This document shows, piece after piece, positions 46,017 to 56,705 of a DNA stretch of 64,000 nt. The position numbers were made by a program, and so were the translations under genes. Source of the DNA: Eunapius fragilis. Lineage: Eukaryota > Porifera > Demospongiae > Spongillida > Spongillidae. The stretch spans positions 2,449,414 to 2,513,413 of the forward strand of contig OY811979.1 of NCBI GenBank assembly GCA_963681505.1, given 5' to 3'. The notes under the pieces are model-generated. The model had not been told where the DNA came from. It worked only from the letters and a program-made list of their open reading frames with translations, and searched no databases. The number at the start of each line of letters is the position of its first letter. Positions within the stretch are counted from its first letter, which is position 1.

Positions 46017-46470
46017 GGTTTGCAATTGCAAATTATAGAAGCTCCAAGCGTGCGCGAGCATACTCTGTGTGTGCGTGTATTTTCGCGCGCAAGGCTTTCA
46101 TTCAATGAATTCAACTTGCATCGATTCGCGCAGTATAATTTGATCAGAGATCTTATGACACGAGACGACAGCATCAAATCGTAGACTGTAGACTGTAGAC
46201 TGAGATTATACGATCAAATTTCGATGATATTATATTTCTTGCAAGTGTTACTCTTAATTAGAGCAGCAATTATGATAGATGTAAATGTGGTGCAAATATG
46301 TTCGTAAATATATTATACATTTACACGGATAGTAAACATTATGTAAATAAGGTGGCAAATGTATAACATATTTACATCACAGCAAATATGTTTGTAAATG
46401 TGTATTGACATATTTACAATACATCTACACGATTAGTAAATGCGTGGTAAATGTACTTTTTCGCGTAGTG
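46017..46470. promoter_or_regulatory. Right subterminal region of the inner CACTA
   Basis: Contains a triplet of GTAGACTGTAGACTGTAGACTG-like repeats near 46182 and clustered GTAAAT/ATTTAC motifs up to the GCGTAGTG end. It is nearly identical to 55690-56148. An upstream minus-strand exon-like frame (46177 leftward, ending GYLRELDASDILAIHG before a GT donor) suggests that the 152-bp array arose from a spliced exon. Confidence 0.6.
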
Positions 46471-47249
46471 CAGCTACATCCGATGAGAGCGATTTGGACA
46501 ACAAGCAGTTTTCAAATAGAAGCAGATATAGTGATTCAGATGAATTTTCAAATGGAAGCAGATATGATTCAGACGAAGCAGCAGGTAAAGGCTGCTTTTT
46601 AAAATTCGCCCCGCTTGATGCATGCAATGTATATGCGATCTGCGAATCATTAACTGATTGCATGACTGAATTCTATTATTGCACACTATATAGATACGCA
46701 AGATAATCAGGATGAAGAAATTGGAGAACAAGAAAAAGGCTACGAAGAGGAAGAAATAATAGATGATGGAGAAATGTGGGATGACCAAGCTGCAGACATT
46801 GACGAGGATATTCAAGGTAATAGCACTTCAGATCTCCCTCCCAGTAACCACAGGAAAAAATGTTTGTTTTGCTACCCTGAAGTTCTAGAGTAGTTCCATA
46901 TGATCTGATGTAAATGTTGTTGTAAACCGATGTAAACTGTGATTTGCGAATGCTATAAAAATGGTGTTTTACATGGCATGTATTTTTTACATTGGTAGTA
47001 AAATTTGCTCTACTTTTGCATACTTTGCTACTGTAGTAATACTGTATTGCAATAGTTTTAGCGACTCACAGGAGCAATGCGTGTGTGTGAAAATACAACA
47101 AATATCGTTACTAGTGCCCAGATTATACATTGTATAGCACTGTAGTAATTCCTCATTAGTCTGGGAACGAGAATGTGCAGCCATTAATTAACATTAACAA
47201 GGACTAAACTTTATAAAGAAATAAACTTCATCAATTACATTTTTAACAC

Positions 47250-47480
47250 AATTACATCCTCTTTACACAATCCAGCCGGTTTTTTATTTGTACTAATTTC
47301 TCTTCTATGAGTCTGTTTCCAAAATAGATTAGAAGTTCTTGAAGTGTGCAGTTCTTTTTTGGTCTAGGAATTCCAAGCCCGTCAATCTGAGCAACAATCC
47401 CCGTAATGCACACACGTGCACTGTGTTGTGAATGCCACCACTGTGATGCAACGAGTACAGCATCATCATCATCCATTGTA
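47250..47480 (-). other. Unidentified minus-strand ORF in the CACAGG element
   Basis: About 74 codons with LVASQWWHSQHSARVCITG and a Leu/Lys-rich C-terminus. Not recognised; it could be a captured exon or chance. Confidence 0.25.
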
Positions 47481-47539
47481 TTACTGGTAGTAAGTTACAA
47501 AAAGTCATGTTATAGGAATGTGTTAATTTGAACAGTAAC

Positions 47540-48400
47540 ATACCATTTCTTGCTGATTAGGAAAATCTCTATTCTGCTGAATTTTTCAGGCCCTAGCCAG
47601 TTTATACTCAGTTCTGTCTCACGTTCTTTATCACTGGTTGACTTTGAAAACAGGGACAAGGTAAAAGTGGTCTAGCAGCAACATCAAAAGTGTGAAGGCC
47701 CCCAATTATTTGGTGTGAAGGTAGGACACACCAAATCAGGTGTGACCGTCATACCAAGTGCAGGGGATTTCACCCAAAAAGCAAAAAGGTGAAAAAAACT
47801 ATGCATTGGTCAGAATTCAAACCCGTGATCACTTGTACTACAGCCCTGTACCTAACTCCATAACATCAATGGTTAAATAACAACGAAGTTATCTTTTATG
47901 CAACAGTGCCATCACTTCTAGAAACAGTGATGGTCCCACCAAATCGCAGATAGAATTCACACGCACTCACTCGATATGCACCTTGCATTTTGTCTGTTGA
48001 ATTTTTTGGGCCCTAGCCAATTCATACTCAGTTGTGTTTTCACGTTCTTCATCACTACAGGTTGAATCTGAAAAACAGAGACAAGGTAAGTGGTCTGCCA
48101 TATGCACTTTGCATTTGATGTTTGCATGGGCATCAATATACTGACGGATAGGTGTAGTGTGCCTTTACACTCACCTCAAATATTCCTGCTCCTTTCTCTG
48201 GCTGATCACCCTGTACAAGTTATCCAGGTAGGTCATCACAGCATGAAAAAATACTGTACCTCTAATGACTGTTGCACGGGTTGAGAGTTGATGCTTCTGC
48301 GAGCAGAGACCTTCTTGGAGGACGTGATGGGGTCGTTTTTTGCATGGTAACAGGTTGACTTGGAGTAGAAGCTCTGGAATATCGGATACAGGAGTTAGTT
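47540..48400 (-). other. Captured-exon-like segments, partly duplicated
   Basis: Two related minus-strand segments (about 47575-47675 and 47998-48098) encode SCSDEERENTTEY ELARAQKIQQ-like sequence, resembling the ELxRxxNIxxN motif of chromatin-associated proteins such as WDR76, with splice-like borders. A third segment (about 48290-48370) encodes TPSQPVTMQKTTPSRPPRRS. They look like short exons of one gene carried antisense to the host transposase. The identity is tentative. Confidence 0.35.
47775..47870 (-). repeat. Possible tRNA-derived SINE head
   Basis: The minus strand has GGGTTTGAATTC (B-box-like, 9 of 11 to the consensus) preceded by GTGATCAC and an A-box-like GTTAGGTACAGGG. No tail or target duplication is defined. 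Confidence 0.3.
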
Positions 48401-48666
48401 TGTGAACTAAAATTTGCTACTTAGCTACTTTGTAGATTTGTAGAAATCCGATGCCAACTGGGGGAATAAATCTATGAACACCTTGACAATTTACATCCTG
48501 GAAATTTACCTGATCACCAGCAAAAGTAGGGCTAGAATGTGACACCTACAATTAAATGGCATTCAAAGCAGGAATTGTAATCATAGCACTTACAGTAATA
48601 GCAACTGAAGACATTGGAAGTGAAAATGGGGACACCTGCAGAAATCAGAGAGAGATAAACATGCAC

Positions 48667-48868
48667 TTACAATGATACACAAGTGATATACAAACAGATA
48701 TATGCCAAAGAACAAAACAGTACTGGTTTGGAGCGCTTCCGGTTGTTCAGCGCAATTCTAACTTGTTCAGCGGCCTTTAAATCATCAAGTGCAACAGTGT
48801 CTTCCAAAACAAATGTCTCGTAATACGCAGTTACTTCAGAATTTGAAGTTATTTTCTGCCGCAGAGCC
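48667..48868 (-). other. Exon-like segment, minus strand
   Basis: Encodes LRQKITSNSEVTAYYETFVL and VALDDLKAAEQVRIALNNRK, a well-behaved charged/hydrophobic stretch that looks coding. Not recognised; probably part of the same captured gene. Confidence 0.35.
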
Positions 48869-48869
48869 T

Positions 48870-49270
48870 TAAACACCCACACACAAGCCTTTGACACCCC
48901 ACACACACAAGCCTTCGTAAACCCACACCCTACAAGCCTTTGACACCCACACACACTACAAGCTTTCAACACCTACCAACACACCCTAGAAACCTCAACA
49001 CCCACACACCCTACAAGCCTTCCAAACCCAAACACACCTACAAGCTTCCAACACTCACACAAACCTTCAACACATACAGCCTTCGACACCAACACACACA
49101 AACCTTCTACACCCACACACACTTTACAATCCTCTAACACAAAACCCTATAAACCTCAATACTTGCAAACCCCACACATCCTCCTCCAAAAAGCCACAAT
49201 ACGCATACACTACCTACAAGCCTCCAGCATCCCACACCACACAAAAGCTTCCACTCACCAATAATAATCA
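48870..49270. repeat. CACACC/TACAAGCC minisatellite
   Basis: Irregular units of about 25 bp with CACACCCTACAAGCCTTTGA. Strong strand asymmetry (C/A-rich plus strand). Confidence 0.85.
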
Positions 49271-49369
49271 ACCCCACATACATGTACCAACCATGTCAGC
49301 AGTACTCGAACACAACCTACAACACTCCCTGACTATTAAACACACCATCCACAATTCATCAATGACGAG

Positions 49370-49790
49370 GCAAACGGGAAACAGCACGCGCGCATCAATT
49401 AGAACATACCTCGAAATTATGTAGCTGCTGCTAACGTTTTTCGTTCACTAGCGTAAGAAAACCATACTTTTTATTACAAGAAACGTTAGAAAGGTCCACT
49501 TACTTCTTATTCCGCCTGAAGAGATGGATGTTTGTTCTCTGCTAAAGTAGTACCATAATGCGTATTTTGTACACGCACGCGACCCAGACAAATCAGCGAT
49601 CGTGACCAAACACGAGTACCAAAATATGCCGGGGAATGTATACTAATGATTGAATGTTACTTACCCATACACATTTTGCTTTCTTCTGCTCCTTATATGC
49701 CACTCAACCCTCGCCCGTTAAAAATGAAAAAAATTTACGGCCGTATGGTGCGTAATTGCGGATAATTAATCTGGCCGGAATCGGTTATAA
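49370..49790. mobile_element. piggyBac-like right end
   Basis: CCCATACACATTTT, ACGGCCGT, GCGGATAATTAAT and CTGGCCGGAATCGGTTATAA parallel the right end of the piggyBac at 29930-30062 with divergence. No left end was found nearby, and the final TTAA is TTATAA. Probably a truncated older relative. Confidence 0.6.
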
Positions 49791-52700
49791 CCTTTACATT
49801 TTTCTGAACAAAATGAAAGCTCGGACAATAAAACGCAAAGAAGCAAATGTGTATCATCTTACCACTTTGATACAAGCAAACTGTGTGTGCCCCCCCCCCC
49901 CCCCCAACCACCCCCTTGCCACCCCGCGCATCCTAGATTTTAAATTCGAAAGGAGTTCCCGCGTAATAGCTATATAGTACGACCTTAGCGCCTGCGCAGA
50001 TGCATGTTGGGCCGCGCCCAACGATTTGAAGTGTGTGTCTGCGAACGAGGCTAAAGATATGAATTTTCTCACGTGACTGTATTTCGACATTGGTGGTAAA
50101 TCATTGCATTTCATCATTTGCATCAGAATGCAATTGTTTCAACGCCAGTTACAATGGTCTTCAATGCGTTCTATGACATTTTGTAGCAATAGCTGGATAT
50201 TTGCAGCATTTAAAATAACAGCGATATATTGTTGGTGCAAAGTAATGTAAGACTGCTGTATAATTATTACTGCAGTAGTAAACCGTGGTATTTCTCTGTA
50301 GTATTCCTAACTTTTTTCCCTGTGAACGTTATGCCGATGGCTGAGGATTTAGTAGAAGAATCAATTTCAAGGAAAGCAAATGCAGTAACAATCTGTTTTC
50401 TAACCATTCTGCTGAAATGGTTTTGTCGGTACAATATTGGAATTAACGCCATCAACACCTTGCTAATTATTTTGCATTTCTACTTTTTAATCTTAAAACA
50501 GTTTTCCCCACTATTAGCCTCAATATCATTCATCTTTCCTAAATCTTTGCGAAGCTTACAAAATATTCTTCGTGTTAATAGAAATAGTTTTATAAAGTTT
50601 ATGTATGTCCTGAATGTCACTCCATATATAATCTAGACAATTTACTCACAAGTGTCGAAAACGTTTGCACATATTGCGAGTACCCACAGCATCCTCATCG
50701 AGCTCGTAGAAAACCATGTGGCACAAAATTGGTGGCTAAAATAAAACTAAAGGATGGATCATTGAAAGTGTATCCCCATAAAATGTATTGTTATAAATCT
50801 CTTGCAGAATCATTGAAATTGCTTTTTAGTCGTCCAGGTGTACTGTCAGCATGTGAAAAATGGAGGCAAAGAACTATCCCTAGCAATGCATTGCACGACA
50901 TATACGATGGTAGAGTGTGGAAGAAGTTCATGCAAATAACACTCCATTTTTAGCTGCTCCTAATAATATAGGACTAATGCTGAATGTGGATTGGTTCAAC
51001 CCTTACAAACACTCCCCTTATAGTGTTGGTGTTATTTATTCAGTTATTCTAAATCTGCCAAGATCAATGCGGTTTAAAAAAGAAAACATCATTTTAGTTG
51101 GTTTAATACCAGGTCCACATGAGCCTTCGTTGCATATTAATACATGTCTTGATCCACTTGTTGAAGAGTTGAACACTTTATGGAAAAATGGAATTCAGAT
51201 ACAATCACCAGATGCACATAACCCCATCACTTTAAGAGCTGCTTTGCTTTGTGTAGCCTGTGACACACCAGCAACTAGAAAGGTGTGTGGATTTTATGGT
51301 CACATGGCAAAATGTGGTTGCTCAAAGTGCACAAAAGTTTTTGAGACCAACCCAGAAAATGGGGTGATGTGCTATGGTGGTGGTTTCAATACAGTTTCGG
51401 CCCCACGCAAAGAGGAAGACCATCGTGCACAAGCCTTTTTAAGCCAACAGCAAGTCAGCAATGCTGCTAAACAAAGAGTTGAGTCGCTGAGTGGGTCAAG
51501 GTTTACATCTTTGATGCACTTGGAATACTTCGATTGTATAAGGTTCCACATCATTGATGCCATGCATAACCTTTTTTTGGGTACGTACTGCAAAACATGT
51601 AATGAAAAATATATGGTTAAATGAAGATTCCCCCATTATCCCAAAAAATCGCCATACCATTTTACAATCAAAAGTGGATAAATGTGCATTTCCGTCATCA
51701 TTAGGAAGAATACTACATAAAATTGCTTCAGGATTTAGTTCATTTACAGCGCATGAATGGAAAATGTGGACAATGACCCTCGCAATGTATGTGCTGGATG
51801 GTGAGCTAGAGCAGACACACTTAAATTGTTGGCATCTTTTTGTTCAAGCATGTCAAATGCTAGTGTCACCAATGCTAACAATTGAAGAAGCAGAACAAGG
51901 TCATGACCTACTAGTTAAATTCTGCATTGAATTTGAGACATTGTATGGCATAGAGAAAGTCACTCCAAATATGCATATGCATACACATCTAGTTGAATGC
52001 ATTATGGATTATGGGCCTGTGTATGCATTCTGGCTTTTTTCATTTGAAAGGTATAACGGTATACTGGGTAACTATCGAACCAATAACCGGTCAGTGGAAG
52101 TTCAGTTCATGCAACACTTCATGCATGATGTACAGGTTGACAATCTGAATATTCCTGTAGAGTGCTTGAATGTACAAACGACAACAATGCAACAATTGTT
52201 CAACAAAGATTTAAGCACTGGTACATTAAATGATATGAGCTCAGAACCTGGCATGGAGTATTGGGCAGTTATTACTTCCACAAAACTGTCAGTTCATGAT
52301 GTGCCCACCAACATTTGGTCCATCAGTGCTCACTATTGTCTATCAGGGGCTGCATCAGAGCACTATCTTGATGAAGACAGTACACTGTATTTGGCCAACA
52401 CCTATCAAGTGATGTACAAACAGGATGTTATCAACACAAGTATTTCATTTCGTGCAATGTCATATTCATACATCGAGAATGGAAACAAAGTGTATGGATC
52501 AATCGGGAGCCGTTCCAAAAGATCATGCTACATCTATGCAGCATGGTGTGGTAAAGATGGTCACGTGGACATAAGTACAACAGAACTTCGTCCAGGTCAG
52601 GTTATGTATTATTTTCAGCACAACTATACCATGACTGGAAACACAAAATCTTACATTTTTGCGTTTGTTAAATGGTACCAACGTCACCAATGTCATCATC

Positions 52701-53179
52701 CTCAATCACGCCAGGTGTGGTGCTCTAATTTGTATGAACCATTTGGCCCAGCATCATTCTTACCAGTACAAAGAATACACTCACAGTTTGTTGCTGCAAG
52801 TACAAAGCTAAATGATGAAAACGTTCTATATATCTGCCCACTACAACAGAAGGTTTTTTAAAAACAAAACATGTGACAATGTACACTCTAATGACTATTG
52901 ATTGCAATTATGTATTTCTTGATTGTAAAGCCATCACCAATATATTACTCAAATTGAGTGAATGATTACCTGTGAAGTGAGAGTAATACATAGATGAACA
53001 AGGCTTTAAAAAGGGGAGGAGCTATTGGTACTAGGCCCTTCCATATATGGGGTTAAACATAACTCATGTACATGTAGACATGTACATCATTTGTTTATAA
53101 ACACGCCAGCTGGACTTTTACACATCTAGCTCACTTGACTCTGAACATTAGTAAGTCCATCCCCACCATTTAAAAAACG

Positions 53180-55695
53180 GTCCAGAGGACTCACCGTGCA
53201 TCGCCAAGATGTCAGAAGCATCAAGCTCTCTTAGGTAACCATCCTGGTCACCCTGTAACAGAGGCAGCACATGACCTCAAACCACCTGTGAGATATTCTA
53301 ATTAGTTTGTGCACACCTTACAAATAAACATGTCCACAGGACTCACCATGTATCGCCAAGATGTCAGAAGCATCAAGCTCTCTTAGGTAACCATCCTGGT
53401 CACCCTGTAACAGAGGCAGCACATGACCACAAACCACCTGTGAGATATTCCAATTAGTTTGTGCGCACCACACAAATAAACATGTCCAGAGGACTCACCA
53501 TGTATCGCCAAGATGGCAGAAGCATCAAGCTCTCTTAGGTAACCATCCTGGTCACCCTGTAACAGAGGCAGCACATGACCTCAAACCACCTGTGAGATAT
53601 TCCAATTAGTTTGTGCGCACCACACAAATAAACATGTCCAGAAGACTCACCATGTATCACCAAGATGGCAGAAGCATCAAGCTCTCTTGGGTAACCATCC
53701 TGGTCACCCTGTAACAGAGGTAGCACATGATCTCAAACCACCTGTGAGATATTCTAATTAGTTTGTGCACACAATACAAATAAACATGTCCAGAGGACTC
53801 ACCACGTATCGCCAAGACCTCAGAAGCATCAAGCTCTCTTAGGTAACCATCCTGGTCACCCTGTAACAGAGGTAGCACATGATCTCAAACCACCTGTGAG
53901 ATATTCTAATTAGTTTGTGCACACAATACAAATAAACATGTCCAGAGGACTCACCACGTATCTCCAAGACCTCAGAAGCATCAAGCTCTCTTAGGTAACC
54001 ATCCTGGTCACCCTGTAACAGAGGCAGCACATGACCTCAAACCACCTGTGAGATATTCTAATTAGTTTGTGCGCACCACACAAATAAACATGTCCAGAAG
54101 ACTCACCATGTATCGCCAAGATGGCAGAAGCATCAAGCTCTCTTAGGTAACCATCCTGGTCACCCTGTAACAGAGGCAGCACATGACCTCAAACCACCTG
54201 TGAGATATTCCAATTAGTTTGTGCGCACCACACAAATAAACATGTCCAGAAGACTCACCATGTATCGCCAAGATGACAGAAGCATCAAGCTCTCTTAGGT
54301 AACCATCCTGGTCACCCTGTAAGAGAGGTAGCACATGATCTCAAACCACCTGTGAGATATTCTAATTAGTTTGTGCACACAATACAAATAAACATGTCCA
54401 GAGGACTCACCATGTATCGCCAAGACCTCAGAAGCATCAAGCTCTCTTAGGTAACCATCCTGGTCACCCTGTAACAGAGGCAGCACATGACCTCAAACCA
54501 CCTGTGAGATATTCCAATTAGTTTGTGCGCACCACACAAATAAACATGTCCAGAAGACTCACCATGTATCGCCAAGATGGCAGAAGCATCAAGCTCTCTT
54601 AGGTAACCATCCTGGTCACCCTGTAACAGAGGTAGCACATGATCTCAAACCACCTGTGAGATATTCTAATTAGTTTGTGCACACAATACAAATAAACATG
54701 TCCAGAGGACTCACCACGTATCGCCAAGACCTCAGAAGCATCAAGCTCTCTTAGGTAACCATCCTGGTCACCCTGTAACAGAGGCAGCACATGACCTCAA
54801 ACCACCTGTGAGATATTCTAATTAGTTTGTGCGCACCACACAAAAAAACATGTCCAGAAGACTCACCATGTATCGCCAAGATGGCAGAAGCATCAAGCTC
54901 TCTTAGGTAACCATCCTGGTCACCCTGTAACAGAGGCAGCACATGACCTCAAACCACCTGTGAGATATTCCAATTAGTTTGTGCGCACCACACAAATAAA
55001 CATGTCCAGAGGACTCACCATGTATCGCCAAGATGGCAGAAGCATCAAGCTCTCTTAGGTAGCCATCCTGGTCACCCTGTAACAGAGGTAGCACATGATC
55101 TCAAACCACCTGTGAGATATTCTAATTAGTTTGTGCACGCCACACAAATAAACATGTCCAGAAGACTGACCATGTATCGCCAAGATGGCAGAAGCATCAA
55201 GCTCTCTTAGGTAACCATCCTGGTCACCCTGTAACAGAGGTAGCACATGACCTCAAACCACCTGTGAGATATTCTAATTAGTTTGTGCACACAATACAAA
55301 TAAACATGTCCAGAGGACTCACCACGTATCGCCAAGACCTCAGAAGCATCAAGCTCTCTTAGGTAACCATCCTGGTCACCCAGTAACAGAGGCAGCACAT
55401 GACCTCAAACCACCTGTGAGATATTCCAATTAGTTTGTGCGCACCACACAAATAAACATGTCCAGAGGACTCACCATGTATCGCCAAGATGGCAGAAGCA
55501 TCAAGCTCTCTTAGGTAACCATCCTGGTCACCCTGTAACAGAGGCAGCACATGACCTCAAACCACCTGTGAGATATTCTAATCAGTTAGTGCACACGATA
55601 CAAATTAACATGTCCAGAGGACTCACCGTGTATCGCCAAGATGTCAGAAGCATCAAGCTCTCTTAGGTAACCCTCCTGGTCATCCTGTAACGGAG
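53180..55695. repeat. 152-bp tandem array of the outer CACTA
   Basis: Unit starts at 53180 to 55612 span 2432 bp, exactly 16 steps of 152 bp, then a partial unit. Two unit classes are interspersed: one with CACCACACAAATAAAC and GATGGCAG, the other with CACAATACAAATAAAC, GACCTCAG and GGTAGCACATGATC. The second class is absent from the inner array. Confidence 0.97.
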
Positions 55696-56148
55696 GCATG
55701 CAATTGCAAATTATAGAAGCTCCAAGCGTGCGCGAGCATACTCTGTGTGTGCGTGTATTTTCGCGCGCAAGGCTTTCATTCAATGAATTCAACTTGCATC
55801 GATTCGCGCAGTATAATTTGATCAGAGATTTTATGACACGAGACGACAGCATCAAATCGTAGACTGTAGACTGTAGACTGAGATTATACGATCAAATTTC
55901 GATGATATTATATTTCTTGCAAGTGTTACTCTTAATTAGAGCAGCAATTATGATAGATGTAAATGTGGTGCAAATATGTTCGTAAATATATTATACATTT
56001 ACACGGATAGTAAACATTATGTAAATAAGGTGGCAAATGTATAACATATTTACATCACAGCAAATATGTTTGTAAATGTGTATTGACATATTTACAATAC
56101 ATCTACACGATTAGTAAATGCGTGGTAAATGTACTTTTTCGCGTAGTG
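55696..56148. promoter_or_regulatory. Right subterminal region of the outer CACTA
   Basis: Near-identical to 46017-46470, ending ...TTTTTCGCGTAGTG, with clustered GTAAAT/ATTTAC motifs. Confidence 0.6.
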
Positions 56149-56177
56149 GCGCGGGTGCTGTCAAAACGCATAATAAT

Positions 56178-56705
56178 ATGCAAACGAATGCAAAACCCCT
56201 GATGAGTAGCGAGGCGCATAGCACCACGAAACGCGTAGGGTTCAATGCAATGGCTATCAAGTCAGAGCATTTTCAAATTTGCGTTTGTCCACATCCGTTA
56301 AAGTTGATGGAGTATCCAAAAAGCTGGGCTGACGCCATGTCAGATAAAGAAGAAAGTAAAGGGCTATCAAGCTCTGAAGATGAGAGCAATAAGCCTTTAA
56401 AAAAGAGAAAAATCGGTAAGACAACTACAAAATCCCATCAGATAACTGATTATTCCATCTCTATATCCATAGATGAAATGGTTCTAGTGAGAGAAGTAGA
56501 AAGGGAACTGGCAAGAAGCCTCTCCCCTACTCCAGGCCAAACACCCAAGAAGGTGAAAAAACTACAATCGGTAGGAGACCACGGGCCCTCCATTGCCCCG
56601 GGTAATTTTACTCGGTTGAGCCGCTCCCCCTATTCCCATTGCCAGGGTGCTGTTCAAGAGCTATTTTCCTCCTTAATCGAGGAAACCATTAAAAGTGCCA
56701 AATAA
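56178..56705 (+). CDS. Unidentified 176-residue ORF abutting the outer CACTA
   Basis: The frame runs from an ATG at 56178 (29 bp past the CACTA end; the open frame itself begins inside the CACTA terminus) to 56705. It has a Ser/Glu-rich stretch (SDKEESKGLSSSEDESN), a basic nuclear-localisation-like KKRKIGK, and an amphipathic stretch EMVLVREVERELARS. The last codons lie in the duplicated segment that begins at 56696, so the 3' end is probably a junction. No family recognised; it may be an exon of a disrupted host or element gene. Confidence 0.4.
   Translation: MQTNAKPLMSSEAHSTTKRVGFNAMAIKSEHFQICVCPHPLKLMEYPKSWADAMSDKEESKGLSSSEDESNKPLKKRKIGKTTTKSHQITDYSISISIDEMVLVREVERELARSLSPTPGQTPKKVKKLQSVGDHGPSIAPGNFTRLSRSPYSHCQGAVQELFSSLIEETIKSAK

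Larger units (their letters stand above)
38368..46473 (+). mobile_element. Inner CACTA (EnSpm) transposon
   Basis: Element 38371-46470 (8100 bp) with the same termini as the outer copy (CACTGGATG... and ...GCGTAGTG), flanked by CAG (38368-38370, 46471-46473). It lies inside exon 1 of the outer element's transposase. The empty target (GCGGCAGCTACATCC) is present at about 40203-40217 in its own copy of the gene. Contents: left subterminal motifs, minus-strand second gene, plus-strand transposase, 152-bp array, right subterminal region. The two copies are nearly identical, so both are young. Confidence 0.95.
46846..50327. mobile_element. Element with CACAGG termini inside the outer CACTA
   Basis: Element 46849-50324 (3476 bp) with short inverted ends CACAGGAAAAAA and (inverted) CACAGGGAAAAAAG, flanked by AAC (46846-46848, 50325-50327). 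The uninterrupted target AGTAACGTTATGCCG is at about 40578 in the inner CACTA. Subterminal regions are rich in GTAAA motifs. CAC ends and a 3-bp target suggest a distant CACTA-type or related element, but no transposase is present. The interior holds minus-strand exon-like segments, a minisatellite and a piggyBac-like end. Confidence 0.85.
38241..52861 (+). pseudogene. Outer CACTA transposase, split by two insertions
   Basis: Same gene as 40078-43183. Exon 1 begins at 38241, is cut at 38370 by the inner CACTA and resumes at 46474-46584. Exon 2 begins at 46694, is cut at 46848 by the CACAGG element and resumes at 50328. It further carries a one-base deletion near 50602, a 4-base deletion near 50935 and a 4-base tandem duplication (GTAC) near 51582. 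It lacks the nonsense codon and the 63-bp duplication of the inner copy. All domains are present (CGCSKC, MLNVDWFNPYKHSPYSVG, WLFSFERYNGILG). Confidence 0.88.
30417..56151 (+). mobile_element. Outer CACTA (EnSpm) transposon, hit by three other elements
   Basis: The left end at 30420 (CACTGGATGAAATAGTGCAT) and right end at 56148 (inverse CACTACGCGAAAAAGTACAT) form an imperfect inverted repeat continuing in ATTTAC motifs. The 3-bp target repeat GCG flanks it (30417-30419, 56149-56151). Native parts are 30420-31259, 37376-38370, 46471-46848 and 50325-56148; the rest is inserted DNA. It carries a tnp2 transposase (plus), a second gene (minus) and a 152-bp array. Without insertions it is about 8 kb, like the inner copy. 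Confidence 0.92.

Noticed and set aside
47775-47870. A functional tRNA gene
   Set aside because: The B-box-like motif has mismatches and no cloverleaf acceptor pairing is visible; at most a SINE head.
43550-55550. Many overlapping 63-residue minus-strand ORFs in the 152-bp arrays
   Set aside because: They recur because the unit is repeated; 152 is not a multiple of three, each ORF ends in the next unit, and starts rely on non-ATG codons. Treated as satellite, not protein genes.
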